Positions 8,614 through 19,363 of a stretch of 64,000 nt of DNA are shown piece by piece. The notes below the pieces were generated by a model. That model saw only the letters and a list, made by a program, of their open reading frames with translations, was not told the origin of the DNA and made no database searches. Origin of the DNA: Candidatus Mycobacterium methanotrophicum (GTDB taxonomy: Bacteria > Actinomycetota > Actinomycetes > Mycobacteriales > Mycobacteriaceae); assembly GCF_023515995.1 (NCBI RefSeq), contig NZ_CP097320.1, positions 1,984,001-2,048,000 of the forward strand. Reading direction: 5' to 3'. The position numbers and the translations under genes were made by a program. The stretch's first letter is position 1, and the number at the start of each line of letters is the position of its first letter.

Positions 8614-8986
8614 CACCCCGTTGGCACGAACGGTGTCAGCTGCTCGGCTATCACTGTGTGGCCACCGCCCACCGCGCTGGCCATACGCATCGCAGCGCGA
8701 GAGCTTCGGGCCGCCGATCTGCAAACACCAGTCGGTACCGGCGCGCCGTACGTCGGATCGACGTGAGGGGCAGGCCCGCGCATCGTCGAGGCGCAACGCC
8801 GGACCCGCAGGGTGGTCTACGGGCGCTGTTGGCGCAGCTTTTGGTGAAACACGGAGGCGCCGCGCGCCTGCGGGTCCTGTCGGCGGTGACCTCCATACTC
8901 GATGGAGGGTGCCGTCGCTTGGCGGCGTGGCGATGACACCTCGGCCGGATGTCGTGGCGCGGTGACCAAAACGGTGGGAGCGATCG
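8614..8986 (+). other. Gap without a supported gene
   Basis: Arg-rich reading frames cross this stretch. Short runs such as IAARELRAADLQTPVG and GLRALLAQLLVKHGGAARLR look protein-like but sit in different frames. I see no start site or known domain. It may hold further debris of the regulator or of the nuclease operon leader. Confidence 0.35.
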
Positions 8987-9328
8987 GTGATCGAGCGGGT
9001 CCGCATTCAGGGGTACCGCAAATTTCGTGAACTGACTTTCGCGCCGTACCAGCGGCTCAACATCCTTGTCGGCGACAACGATGCGGGGAAGTCGACACTG
9101 CTCGAGGCGATCACGTTGGCTTTGACGGGGCGCATCAACGGGCGCACAGCGAGCGACGAGGTGAACCCGTTCTGGTTCAACGCCCAGATGGTCAAGGAGT
9201 TCTTCACCGCGCGGTCCGCAGGTGAGACACCGGTGCCACCGGCGATCGAGATCGAGGTGTTTCTCTACGACCGCGACGAATTCCAGCGCAATCTGTTCGG
9301 TGCCAACAACTCCGAGCTGCCCGTCTAG
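8987..9328 (+). pseudogene. OLD-family nuclease (GajA-like), N-terminal ATPase part
   Basis: A GTG at 8987 starts IERVRIQGYRKFRELTFAP, the classic opening of OLD/RecF-type ABC ATPases, followed by the Walker A motif GDNDAGKST (residues about 29-37). The frame stops after 113 residues at the CTAG where an IS1182-type element is inserted. The remainder of the gene resumes at about 11133. The protein would couple ATP sensing to a C-terminal TOPRIM nuclease; followed by a UvrD-like helicase it forms a Gabija-type arrangement. Confidence 0.7.
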
Positions 9329-11120
9329 GTGGTTGGTGTCGAACGGCCATTGTGGGGGCGCTGGTTGACCGGTCGGGCTATCGGGTAGTGCTCGCGTGAT
9401 CGTGAGTGGCCTAGCTCGGGTGAATTCGGTTGTCGGGATTGGTGATTCCGTTGCTTGGCCGGTCTAGAGGCGGTCCTGGTGGGCCGGTTGGCATCGCCGC
9501 CGGCCTCAGGTCGCGGCTGCGGCCCAGTTTGCGCCTTCCCGGTGTATTCCGAGCACACCCAGGCGTGCGAGGTTGATCGCGGCGGCCAGTAGGGAGAAGT
9601 CGGCGGCGGCCTTGGTGGTGCCGCGCATGCGCGCACGGCGGCCGCCGTGGCGGCGGCGCATCAGGTGGCCGATCTTGCGTTCCACTTTCGGGCGGGTGGC
9701 CTTGTAGTTGGCGACCCAGGCCGGATCTGCTTGGGCGGTGCGGGCGCGGGTGAGTTCGGCCTCGTAGCGGCTGATCGCGATGGTGCGCCCGGCGGTCGAG
9801 CTGGTGCACTGGGCCGCCAGTGGGCAGGAGGCGCAAGCCGGGCCGAACACCGCGGTCCCGCCACCGGCGGTGGCCGGGCGGATCGGCACGGCCACCGCGC
9901 CCGGGCAGGTGACCGTGCCCGCGGCCAGGTCGATGGCGAAGCGGTCCTTGGCGTAGCGGCCGCCCGGCGCGGTCGGTGGCTGCACCTTGGCGACGATGTC
10001 GGCGCCCGCGGTTTCCAGCACGGCCAGCAGCTTGCCCGCACCGTAGGCGGCGTCGCCGTAGACCGCCGGCCCGGGCTGGTCTTGGGCGCCGCGCACGCTG
10101 GGGGCGCTCCCGTCACCGTCACCGTCGCCGTGAGCGTGTCCGGCCGCGCCGGCCGCGGTCGTCGTGCCAGCACTTCTACCGAGGCTTGAGTCGTCCTGGG
10201 AATCAACGCAATCGCCGTCGGCGGTGTTGGTGTCGCCGGTTGGCGGGGCGGGCAGGTCGCCGGCCAGCAGGTCGGTGGCGGGTTCGGCGTCGCCGGCGCT
10301 GCCCGCGGTGACTTCGGCGGCGGTGATGATCTCGGCGCCGGGGTCGATCGCGATGTGGCCCTTGTATCCGTCGAAACCCCGCGCGGAGGTCTTGTGCCCG
10401 TGGCGGGCCAGCGCGTCCACCAGCTCCTCGCGCGCCTCCGCATCGTCGTAGTCACACACCGGTTTTCCCGCCCGCGCGTAATCGTCGTCGCGGGACAGCC
10501 GCGCGCGCAGCCGCGCGCGCAGCTCCGCGCCGGCCACCGCCAACAGCCCCCGGATCGCCGAGCGGATCAGCGTGACCGTGTCCATCGTGGCCACCGCGTC
10601 ATACAGCGGGGTCGAATCCAGCGCCCGCTTGCGTCCGGCCAGCCCGGCGGCCTTGGCGGCCTGCAACGTCACCTCGAAGATCCGGTCCGGCCGATCCGAG
10701 CGGGCCAGCCGGGCGCGCATGTCCACCAGCACCGTGTGCACAAACCCCGGATAATCGAAGTCCAGCCCGCCGGCGGCATACTTCCAGCGCGCGTCGAAGG
10801 CGAACCGCTGCACCGCCTCCCGATCCGAGAGGCCCTCGATGCGCTGCAGCACCATCACCACCGCCACAATCGTCGGCGGCACACTGCGCCGGCCCACATC
10901 AGTGAACATGTCAGCGAACATCTCATCGCCGAACAAGCTCAAGCACTCCCGATGCAGCACGCCGTAAATCGAGTCCGGCGCCACCCGGCCCTCGCAGAAG
11001 TCCACCGTCGTCCGCCACAAATCCGCCTGCTTCGGCGTCAAACCCAAACTCACCCAACCATTCTCGCTGACCGCGCCCAGTTACCCGGTCAACGCCACGC
11101 GAAAAACACCAGCCACCTAG
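9325..11120 (-). mobile_element. IS1182-family insertion sequence
   Basis: The element carries one transposase gene on the minus strand and is bounded by imperfect inverted repeats: CTAGGTGGTTGGTGT at 9325-9339 and ACACCAGCCACCTAG at 11106-11120. CTAG at both outer edges may be the target duplication, as expected for this family. It splits the OLD-type nuclease gene. The nuclease frames on either side are already offset, so the gene may have been broken before or after insertion. Confidence 0.75.
9506..11053 (-). CDS. IS1182-family DDE transposase
   Basis: This intact 515-residue transposase starts MSLGLTPKQADLWRTTVDF. The N-terminal region (VPPTIVAVVMVLQRIEGLSD, then RFAFDARWKYA) matches the DUF772-type domain. 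RALDSTPLYDAVATMDT holds the first DDE Asp and QPGPAVYGDAAYGAG the second. A Cys cluster CASCPLAAQC follows, and KVERKIGHLMRRRHGGRRAR contains the Glu of the triad. An Asp/Gly-rich stretch at 10060-10250 lies between the Asp motifs. All key residues appear present, so it may be active. Confidence 0.85.
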   Translation of the reverse strand: MSLGLTPKQADLWRTTVDFCEGRVAPDSIYGVLHRECLSLFGDEMFADMFTDVGRRSVPPTIVAVVMVLQRIEGLSDREAVQRFAFDARWKYAAGGLDFDYPGFVHTVLVDMRARLARSDRPDRIFEVTLQAAKAAGLAGRKRALDSTPLYDAVATMDTVTLIRSAIRGLLAVAGAELRARLRARLSRDDDYARAGKPVCDYDDAEAREELVDALARHGHKTSARGFDGYKGHIAIDPGAEIITAAEVTAGSAGDAEPATDLLAGDLPAPPTGDTNTADGDCVDSQDDSSLGRSAGTTTAAGAAGHAHGDGDGDGSAPSVRGAQDQPGPAVYGDAAYGAGKLLAVLETAGADIVAKVQPPTAPGGRYAKDRFAIDLAAGTVTCPGAVAVPIRPATAGGGTAVFGPACASCPLAAQCTSSTAGRTIAISRYEAELTRARTAQADPAWVANYKATRPKVERKIGHLMRRRHGGRRARMRGTTKAAADFSLLAAAINLARLGVLGIHREGANWAAAAT

Positions 11121-11132
11121 GGCGTGTGCGGG

Positions 11133-12246
11133 TATCCGTCTGCGGGTGGAGCCAGACCCCGATTACGGTGATGAGATCGAGGCCTATCTGTCCGAGCTGG
11201 GGCAAGATCAGTATGGACCGGCGTCGCTGCCTGTGGAGTACTACCGGGTTGACTGGCGCACGTTTTCCAACAAGGTTCTCACCGCGCGTCCCAAAGAGCT
11301 GACGACTGCGGTGATCGATTCGCGCACCAGATCCAACAGCGGCATGGACGTCCATCTCAAACAGATCCTCAACGATCACCTCGATGCGCCGGATAAAGCG
11401 AAGCTATCTCTGGCTGTGCGGGCCAACCGCGACACACTGGCCTCCCCGCACCCTGCAGGCGGTGAACGAGAACTTGGCCGGACAACCTCCGCAGCGTAGG
11501 TGGTGATGATCGAAGAGCCCGAAAACCATCTCTCCCACACGAATCTGAGGAGACTGCTGGCCCGCGTCGCCGATCTCGCCAGCCGCGACGAGCAATTATT
11601 CATCACGGCACACAGCTCCTATGTCCTCAACCGGATCGGTGTCGATGGGCTGCAATTGGTGGGAGCACGAGGCATCACCGCGCTGGCCGGACTGCCGCAG
11701 GACACGGTGGCCTACTTCAAGAAGCTGCCCGGATACGACACACTGCGAATAGCTTGGCCGGGCGGCTGATCCTGGCGGAGGGGCCGTCGGATGAGATTGT
11801 CGTCGAACCCTTCTACATGGATACCCATGACGGTCGAAGCCCCATCGATGACGGCATCGACGTGATCAGCATGCGTGCGCTGTCGTTGAAGCACTGCCTG
11901 CAGCTGGTGCAGGCACTCGGGACGCGCTGCGCGGTACTGCGCGACAACGACGGCCACGATCCGGCCGAGACGCTCGCGGGCCTGGCCGCCTACCTCGACG
12001 ACGACCACGGAGTCTTCATCGGAGCGGCCGGTCAGGGCAACTCGTTAGAGCCCGAGATCGTGCACGCCAATGACGAAGATACGGTGCGCGCGGTGCTGGA
12101 GATCACCGCCAGAGCGGTTTCTGGCGACCTGGATGGGCAACAATAAGACCGGGGGGGCACTGCGGATGCTGGAAGAGCGACATCACGCTCAATGCGCCGA
12201 GCTACATTACGGAAGCAATTGTCTTCGTTGATAACTCAGCCCAGTA
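11133..12246 (+). pseudogene. OLD-family nuclease (GajA-like), C-terminal part
   Basis: After the insertion the gene resumes with LRVEPDPDYGDEIEAYLSEL and SNSGMDVHLKQILNDHL. A frameshift near 11440 precedes VMIEEPENHLSHTNLRRLLA (Walker B) and FITAHSSYVLNRIG. A second shift near 11750 leads to the TOPRIM motifs LILAEGPSDEIVVEPFY and CAVLRDNDGHDP. A third shift near 12120 reaches WMGNNKTGGALRML and SYITEAIVFVDNSAQ, with TAA at 12244. ATPase and nuclease motifs are all recognisable, but the gene needs at least three frame changes. The helicase fragment starts overlapping this end. Confidence 0.7.
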
Positions 12247-12635
12247 ACCGGCTCACACTGGCCGTCGCCGGATCCCGCAAAACCCAGAGGCTGATGGACT
12301 CCTGCAAAGAAGCTGATCCGTGTGAACGCGTCCTGGTCCTGACCTACACCAGTACCAACCAGGCTGAACTGTCCACCAGGTTGCGCCGGCTGGCCGGTGA
12401 CCACCCGCACATCGAGGTGGGCGCGTGGTTCTCATTCCTGCTGCAGAATTTCGTGCATCCCTTCTTGTCGCTGATGTTTCCCGGCCGGCGCGTTGAGGGA
12501 TTCGACTTCGACAGCCCACCTCAGACGTATACCGGCGTGGGGATCTGGTCGCGCTACGTCAACGAGCACGGTGAGGTCAGGCATCGGCACCTGCCGGAGC
12601 TGGCGGTACAGATCAATGCGGCCGGCAACGGGATC
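12229..12635 (+). pseudogene. UvrD-like helicase (GajB-like), N-terminal fragment
   Basis: The frame begins near a TTG at 12229 overlapping the nuclease stop: NRLTLAVAGSRKTQRLMDSC carries the Walker A (GSRKT, which I recall as a usual variant in helicases paired with class 2 OLD nucleases). VLVLTYTSTNQAELSTRLRR is the Ia region, followed by HIEVGAWFSFLLQNFVHPFL and MFPGRRVEGFDF. Only about 135 of some 500 residues remain. The reading then passes into an unrelated acyl-CoA dehydrogenase piece. Overlap with the nuclease gene supports a two-gene operon of the Gabija type. Confidence 0.65.
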
Positions 12636-12895
12636 TGGCCGCCATATCCGCCCGTTCGCCCGACGCAGCTCTGTCGGCCAGTGTCGCCAAGTCATATGTC
12701 GGAGAAGTGTCACCGGAAATCGTCCAAGGCTGTGTGCAGATGGATGGTGGAATAGGCGTCACCTGGGAACACGATCTGCACGTGTACTTGCGGCGAGTTG
12801 TCCTCTACCGGTCCATGTTCGGCATGCCCGAAGAGCACAACCTGCGGGTGTACCAATGGCAGGAAGCGCAAAACCGAGACACGAGGTCTGCGTGA
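12632..12895 (+). pseudogene. Acyl-CoA dehydrogenase, C-terminal fragment
   Basis: From about 12632 the frame reads DLAAISARSPDAALSASVAK, then CVQMDGGIGVTWEHDLHVYL and VVLYRSMFG. This is the FAD/substrate C-terminal helix region of acyl-CoA dehydrogenases (QMHGGIG-like motif with W/E). The first 250 or so residues are missing and replaced by the helicase fragment, so a deletion joined the defence island to the catabolic region here. Its TGA overlaps the ATG of the next, intact acyl-CoA dehydrogenase gene, as in a former operon of paired subunits. Confidence 0.75.
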
Positions 12896-14160
12896 TGACG
12901 AAGGCTTCGCGGACCGACAACGCGGCATCAAGCGGCGTCGAAACCATCGATGAGTTCCGAGCCCGGGCGAGAGCCTGGCTGGCTGACAACATGGCGCCGA
13001 TCGACCCTGCTCATCCGCCGGCCACCCATAGGGACGAGGAACGCTGTTGGCAGCGGGCTCGCGAACTGCAAAAGCGGTTGTATGAAGGCGGATTCGCCGG
13101 AATCTGCTTTCCTCGCGACTGCGGCGGGCTGGGCCTGGACTACGAATACCAGCGGGCTTTCGACGAGGAGAGCTTCAGCTATGAGATGCCGCTGATCCTC
13201 AACACGCCGACGTTCACCATCTGCTGTGCGACGCCGCTCGACACGGGTAGTGAAGAACAGAAGCGGCAGCACATCGCCGCAGCATTGCGGCGGGAAGAGG
13301 TGCTGGTTCAGCTGTTGTCCGAGCCCAGCGGCGGATCGGATCTGGCCGGCGTGATATCCCGCGCCGAGCGCGATGGTGACCGCTGGGTGATCAACGGCGC
13401 AAAGACTTGGAGCACAAGCGCATTCGCCGCCGACTACGGGCTATGCTTGGCCCGCACCAATTGGGATGTGCCCAAGCACGATGGCCTGACCATGTTCTTG
13501 GTTCCGGTCAAGCAGCCCGGGATCACGTTGCGGCGCATCACTCAGCTGAACGGGTCGACGGAGTTCTGCGAGGAGTTCCTCGACGGTGTCGACGTCGGCG
13601 ACGACGCCGTCGTCGTCGGCGAAGTGAACGACGGATGGACGGTCGCCTCCCGCCAGCTCTACCACGAGCGTCGCGCCGTGGGCGGGAGTTCGGAATTCGC
13701 CAGAGGCAGCGGCAGCGAGGGCGGCCGAACGACGCCGGTGAATTATGCGGCGTTGGCCCGTAAGAGCGGGCAGGCCGACAACGAGCGGGTACAGCAGATG
13801 TCCGGGCGGGCATTGGTGCACCGGGCGGTCAGCGACCAACTGGGCGACCATGTCTTCCGCGGCGTCCGCGACGGCACCCTGCCGCCTGCCGCGGGAACCC
13901 TGCTCAGGCTTTTCCACGCCGAGACCGTCACCCATGAGATGGACACCGGGCTGGCAATCACCGGAACGGCCGGTGTCGTCGGCGCGGACGGGGAGGGCCT
14001 TGGAGACCGGCCTGCGCTACTTGTCCCGGCAAGCGGTCTCATTGGCGGTGGTACCAGCGAGCTGGCCCGCAACGTCATCGGGGAGCGCGTGCTGAACTTG
14101 CCTCGCAAGTACGCCGCCGACCGTGGTGTGCCGTTCAGCCAGGTGCGACACGGCAACTAA
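12895..14160 (+). CDS. Acyl-CoA dehydrogenase (FadE-type)
   Basis: 421 residues from ATG 12895, whose first base overlaps the preceding stop (TGATG). The N-terminal domain contains FRARARAWLADNMAP, then GFAGICFPRDCGGLGLDYEY. The middle domain has LLSEPSGGSDLAGV, the FAD/flavin contact region, and VINGAKTWSTSAFAADYGLC. The C-terminal helical domain ends with GLIGGGTSELARNVIGERVL. The enzyme would oxidise an acyl- or steroid side-chain CoA in beta-oxidation. In actinobacteria such paired fadE genes often form heteromeric enzymes. Its likely partner is only a fragment here, so this copy may be non-functional in isolation. Confidence 0.85.
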   Translation: MTKASRTDNAASSGVETIDEFRARARAWLADNMAPIDPAHPPATHRDEERCWQRARELQKRLYEGGFAGICFPRDCGGLGLDYEYQRAFDEESFSYEMPLILNTPTFTICCATPLDTGSEEQKRQHIAAALRREEVLVQLLSEPSGGSDLAGVISRAERDGDRWVINGAKTWSTSAFAADYGLCLARTNWDVPKHDGLTMFLVPVKQPGITLRRITQLNGSTEFCEEFLDGVDVGDDAVVVGEVNDGWTVASRQLYHERRAVGGSSEFARGSGSEGGRTTPVNYAALARKSGQADNERVQQMSGRALVHRAVSDQLGDHVFRGVRDGTLPPAAGTLLRLFHAETVTHEMDTGLAITGTAGVVGADGEGLGDRPALLVPASGLIGGGTSELARNVIGERVLNLPRKYAADRGVPFSQVRHGN

Positions 14161-14165
14161 AGCGC

Positions 14166-16106
14166 CTACACCGTGCGGGCCAGCCGATGCGCCAGCAACT
14201 CAGCGAACCGAGCCGGATCCTCGGGTGTAGCGCCTTCAGCGAGAAGCGCTGTGCCATAGAGCAATTCGGCAGTTTCAGCAACTGACTGGTCGTCGCCGCG
14301 GTCTTTGTGCGCCTGCTGCAGGCCGGTGATCAGCGGATGGTTCGGGTTGAGTTCCAACGTCCGCTTCTCCACCGGGACGTCTTGGCCCGAAGCCCGGTAC
14401 ATACGGGCGAGCGTCGGGGTGATGCCGAAGGCGTCGGTGATCAGGCAGGCCGGTGACTCGGTCAGCCGGGTGGAGAGCCGCACTTCCTTGACGTGTTCGC
14501 TCAGGGTTTCCTTCAGCCAGGTCAGCAGATCGGCGAAATCCTTTTCCCGCGCCTTGCGCTCGGCCTCGTGGGCGGTCTTCTCATCCTCGGTGTCGAGGTC
14601 CACCTCGCCCTTGGCCACCGACTGCAGTGGCTTGCCGTCGAACTCGGTGACCGATCCCAGCCAGATCTCGTCGACAGCGTCGGTGAGCAGCAGCACCTCA
14701 TAACCCTTGGCCTTGAATGCTTCCAGGTGCGGTGAGTTCAGGATCTGCTGCCGTGACTCTCCGGTGGCGTAGAAGATCTGATGCTGGCCGTCTTTCATCC
14801 GTCCCACATAGTCGGCGAGCGTGGTGAGTTCGTCGTCGCTGTGCGTCGAGGCGAATGAGGAGATTTGCAGCAATGTCTCTTGGTTGTCGAAGTCCCGCAT
14901 CAGGCCTTCTTTTAAGACCGTGCCGAACTGGCCCCAGAATGTGCGGTAGTCCTCCGGCCGCTCAGACTGCAGATCCTTGACGGTCGAGAGCACCTTCTTG
15001 GTCAACCGACGCCGGATCGCGTTGACCTGTCGATCCTGTTGCAGGACCTCGCGGGAAACGTTGAGCGACAGATCCTGTGCGTCGACGACGCCCTTGATGA
15101 AGCGCAGATACCGGGGCATCAGCTCGGCGCAATCGCTCATGATGAAGACGCGCTTGACGTAGAGTTGGACACCGACGTTCGCGCCCGGTTCGTATAAGTC
15201 GAATGGCGCGCGCGACGGGATGAACAGCAGCGCCTGATACTCAAAGGTGCCCTCGGCCTTCATCGAGATCACCTCGAGCGGCTCGTCCCAGGCATGCGCG
15301 ATGTGCTTGTAGAACTCCTTGTATTCCTCGTCGGAGACCTCATCTTTGGGCCTGGCCCACAGCGCCTTCATCGAGTTGAGGGTCTGGGTCTCCACGGTGA
15401 CGGTCTCTTTGCCGCCCTCCTCGGAGGCCGGGGTCCTTGCCTCGACCTCCATCCGGATGGGCCAGGCGATGAAGTCCGAGTACTTCTTGACCAGCGTCCT
15501 GATCTTCCACTCCGAGGTGTAGTCGTGCAGTGCGTCCTCGGCGTCTTCGGGCTTGAGATGCAGAGTGACCGACGTTCCCTGTGGAGCACCCTCGACCGCG
15601 GCGATGGTGTAGGTGCCGTCGCCGCTGGACTCCCACTTGGTGCCCTCGCTTTCGCCGGCCTTACGACTGAGCAGCTCGACCTTGTCGGCCACCATGAACG
15701 TGGAGTAGAAGCCGATACCGAACTGACCGATCAGTTCCTCGGACACGTGGGTGGTCTTGGCTTCGCGCAACTGCGCTCGCAGCTCGGCGGTGCCCGACTT
15801 GGCCAGGGTGCCGATCAAATCGATGACCTCGGCGCGTGTCATGCCAATGCCGTTGTCGCGAACGGTGAGGGTGCGCGCGTCCTTGTCCGCCTCGATCTCG
15901 ATACGCAGATCGGACGTGAGAGTGTTATCTGGGTCTAGGTCCTTGTTCCGGAACGCTTCGATCCGCAGCTTGTCCAGTGCGTCGGAGGCGTTCGAGATCA
16001 GCTCCCGCAGAAACGCATCCTTGTCCGAGTAGACCGAGTGGACCATCAGGTCCAGCAGCTGTCGCGCCTCGGCTTGAAACTCCAACTGCTCGACGCCCGA
16101 AGTCAT
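14166..16106 (-). CDS. htpG: Hsp90-family chaperone HtpG
   Basis: This 646-residue protein has the length of mycobacterial HtpG. The start is MTSGVEQLEFQAEARQLLDL at 16106, with GGAGGG nine bases upstream. The N-terminal GHKL ATPase motifs are intact: LISNASDALDKLR (Asn/Asp pocket), TVRDNGIGMT and LIGQFGIGFYSTFM. The middle domain includes GVVDAQDLSLNVSREVLQQD with the catalytic-loop Arg, and the C-terminal dimerisation domain ends ARFAELLAHRLAR. It acts as an ATP-dependent cytosolic chaperone under stress. It converges with the acyl-CoA dehydrogenase with only five bases between stops. Confidence 0.95.
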   Translation of the reverse strand: MTSGVEQLEFQAEARQLLDLMVHSVYSDKDAFLRELISNASDALDKLRIEAFRNKDLDPDNTLTSDLRIEIEADKDARTLTVRDNGIGMTRAEVIDLIGTLAKSGTAELRAQLREAKTTHVSEELIGQFGIGFYSTFMVADKVELLSRKAGESEGTKWESSGDGTYTIAAVEGAPQGTSVTLHLKPEDAEDALHDYTSEWKIRTLVKKYSDFIAWPIRMEVEARTPASEEGGKETVTVETQTLNSMKALWARPKDEVSDEEYKEFYKHIAHAWDEPLEVISMKAEGTFEYQALLFIPSRAPFDLYEPGANVGVQLYVKRVFIMSDCAELMPRYLRFIKGVVDAQDLSLNVSREVLQQDRQVNAIRRRLTKKVLSTVKDLQSERPEDYRTFWGQFGTVLKEGLMRDFDNQETLLQISSFASTHSDDELTTLADYVGRMKDGQHQIFYATGESRQQILNSPHLEAFKAKGYEVLLLTDAVDEIWLGSVTEFDGKPLQSVAKGEVDLDTEDEKTAHEAERKAREKDFADLLTWLKETLSEHVKEVRLSTRLTESPACLITDAFGITPTLARMYRASGQDVPVEKRTLELNPNHPLITGLQQAHKDRGDDQSVAETAELLYGTALLAEGATPEDPARFAELLAHRLARTV

Positions 16107-16152
16107 GACTTCACCCTCCAGCCCCTCCATGAGATCCCGTTCGAGGGGCAGG

Positions 16153-16835
16153 CTACAGGATTGCGCCGCTGTCCTTGGCCTTGGCGATGTCGTCCCAGTC
16201 GAAGCCGAGTTCGAGCAGGATTTCCTCGGTGTGCTGGCCGTGTTCAGGCGCCCGGGCCGGCCCAGGTGGTGCCTCGTCGAACTGAACTGGCGCGGCTACT
16301 ATTTCGTACTCGACGCCCTGGTCATCGACATTGGTGATCAGGTAGCCGTTGGGTTTGCTCTGCGGGTCGTTGAGCGTCTCGCGCGGTGTGGCCAGCGGTG
16401 CCCAAACCCCGGGCTCATCGGCCAGCGCTCGGCGCCAGTGCTCCAGGTCGTGCTCGGCGAACCTGGCCCCGATCAGGGCTGTCGCTTCGGCGGCGTTGGC
16501 GACAAGGTTCGACGACGGTACGAAGCGCGCGTCGGTGGCCAGCTCAGGTAACCCGATGCGTTGGCAGAATCCGGCCCAGAATTTGTCCGGCTGCAGAAAG
16601 ACCATCTGGATCCACCGCTCGTCCTTCGTTTTGTAGCGGTTGACCAGCGGATTCATCGCCAACCCGGGCGGCGCTCCGGGGATGCCATCGATTCCGAACA
16701 GGTCGGCGACACAGATCGACGGCGCAATGCTCCACATCGCCTGAGCCAGTAGCGACGAATCCACGACGGCCGGCTCGCCGGTGCGTTCGCGGTGAAACAG
16801 CGCCGCGCAGACGCCCCGGCCAGGGTGATCCCCGC
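16153..16835 (-). pseudogene. CaiB/BaiF CoA-transferase, C-terminal block
   Basis: The minus strand reads [11 protein letters not shown] up to about 16810. A one-base shift then leads to [20 protein letters not shown] and the 203-residue frame with [20 protein letters not shown] and [20 protein letters not shown]. This is the C-terminal half of a class III CoA-transferase, which moves CoA between acyl groups. The N-terminal half, including the catalytic Asp, is missing from this strand. Matching blocks appear on the opposite strand just upstream (16847-17188) in scrambled order. Confidence 0.75.
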
Positions 16836-16842
16836 CTGTAGG

Positions 16843-18074
<1,232 letters not shown>

Positions 18075-18109
18075 TAAGCACGCCTAAAGGGATCATCTAG
18101 CTGGAGACA

Positions 18110-18400
18110 ATGCCGGTGTCGCCGGACCGCGACGCCGAATACCACAAGTGGTACAACGACAATCACCTGGCAGAAATCTGCTCGGTGGACGGTGTGGTCT
18201 CCGCGCGCCGGTTCGCGCCTACCGACGGAAACGGCCTATTCATCGCGATCTATGAGCTTGACTGTGACGACTTCGACTCGGTGGTCCAACGGCTGGGCGA
18301 ACTCGGGGCCAGCGGCAAGATGTCGTCGCTGGAGCTGCTCAACATGCAGACGCCGCCAATTCCCAAGCGCTATCGGCAGATCGGCTGCTACACAAAGTGA
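18110..18400 (+). CDS. EthD-like dimeric alpha-beta barrel protein
   Basis: This 96-residue frame from ATG 18110 has TGGAG six bases upstream. It reads PVSPDRDAEYHKWYNDNHLA, then VSARRFAP and LFIAIYELDCDD, typical of small ferredoxin-fold (EthD-type) proteins that accompany catabolic oxygenases. Homologues usually begin about ten residues earlier. Those codons are present upstream (PKGII-LETM), but an ACG stands where ATG is expected and TAG interrupts them. The gene may therefore now use the internal start or be losing function. Confidence 0.6.
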   Translation: MPVSPDRDAEYHKWYNDNHLAEICSVDGVVSARRFAPTDGNGLFIAIYELDCDDFDSVVQRLGELGASGKMSSLELLNMQTPPIPKRYRQIGCYTK

Positions 18401-18831
18401 CTCCCACAACAGAGTTTTCGACGGAAAACCAAAAGCGCATCTATGCGCTGATGGTGCTGATGAAGACGGCCGATGACCGGCTCTCCAAAGGCATCGGCAC
18501 TGGAGAATTCATGTGCGTGTACTGGCCGTCACGCGGCCAGGAGGCGTTCGCTGCGGCGATGGGTGTGTCGCTGCGATCCGACGACCAGCTGATGCATATC
18601 GCCAAACCCGATAAGGGAGTGATGCTTTCGACTGGGATGGTCGGCGCCGAACTGACGCCGACAGCCGACACCATGAAGCTCGAACACGTCGCGGACCGGG
18701 CGGCCGGCTACGCCATGCCGGCTCTGCGTGTCGACGGCAACGATCCGCTCGCCGTCGCGGCCACACTCGACCAAGCGCTGCGGCGGGACCGCACGGGCGG
18801 CGCGCAAAAGTCGGTCAGCAGGCCCAGATAG
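18397..18831 (+). pseudogene. Thiamine-dependent E1-alpha dehydrogenase with internal deletions
   Basis: The frame reads TTEFSTENQKRIYALMVLMK and GTGEFMCVYWPSRGQEAFAA, the N-terminus of an acetoin/pyruvate-type E1 alpha chain. It jumps from LRSDDQ to MHIAKPDKGVMLSTGMVGA, and then to ELTPTADTMKLEHVADRAAG. The deleted parts include the thiamine-diphosphate motif GDGATNTG. All junctions keep the frame until the C-terminus, which is lost in unrelated sequence at 18790. Only about 140 of roughly 330 residues remain, without a cofactor site. Confidence 0.7.
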
Positions 18832-19206
18832 ATCAGATCCCACCACCCATGCAATAGCCGTGAATCTGGGAGATCGTCGGCTTCGGGAACTCCCACAGGT
18901 ACAGGGTGGGCCACAAGAAAAGGTCGTCGGTGCCGTTGTATGGTCCTCGAAGGTGTCCCCGAAGTCGGGATACGGATTTTCATCCGGACCCCAGCGCGCG
19001 ACGTGCCCGCCGCAGAAGCCGTTGCCGTTGGCCTTGAGAATCACCACCTTGATCTCGCGGCCGCGGCCGGCCTCGTGCAGGCAGTCGTCGACTTCCCGCA
19101 CCAGCGTTGCGTCTTTGGTGTTGGCCTTGTCGACGCGGTTGAGGATGATCCGGGCGATCGGCGGTTCGCGTTCATAAATGACCGCCTCCAGGACGCGCCG
19201 CTCCAT
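18790..19206 (-). pseudogene. Enoyl-CoA hydratase, truncated and frameshifted
   Basis: On the minus strand the start MERRVLEAVIYEREPPIARI at 19206 leads into ILNRVDKANTKDATLVREVD and VVILKANGNGFCGGHVARWG, the oxyanion-hole region of a crotonase. A frameshift near 18930 moves to FPKPTISQIHGYCMGGG and GLLTDFCAP. The remaining half of the protein is missing. At 18790 it meets the 3' end of the E1-alpha remnant in the opposite direction, a deletion or inversion joint. Confidence 0.7.
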
Positions 19207-19363
19207 CCCGATGACATTACTGGGACATGGCTGTATTGGATTGGCTCAACGGTTGCGCGGTGTTCGCAGGAGGAGTGAAGTGTTATTCAGGGGCGTCGGC
19301 GATGCTATTGGGCAATCCACTAGGACGGCCACAGCCCAGATCCCGATAACGATTGGAACTTCT

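Noticed and set aside
9647..10455. Long frames on both strands across the transposase
   Set aside because: They overlap the intact IS1182 transposase, are Arg/Ala-rich and show no motif.
13538..13813. Arg-rich frame with a run of consecutive Arg residues antisense to the acyl-CoA dehydrogenase
   Set aside because: The run comes from GACGACGCCGTCGTCG codons for Asp/Val in the real gene.
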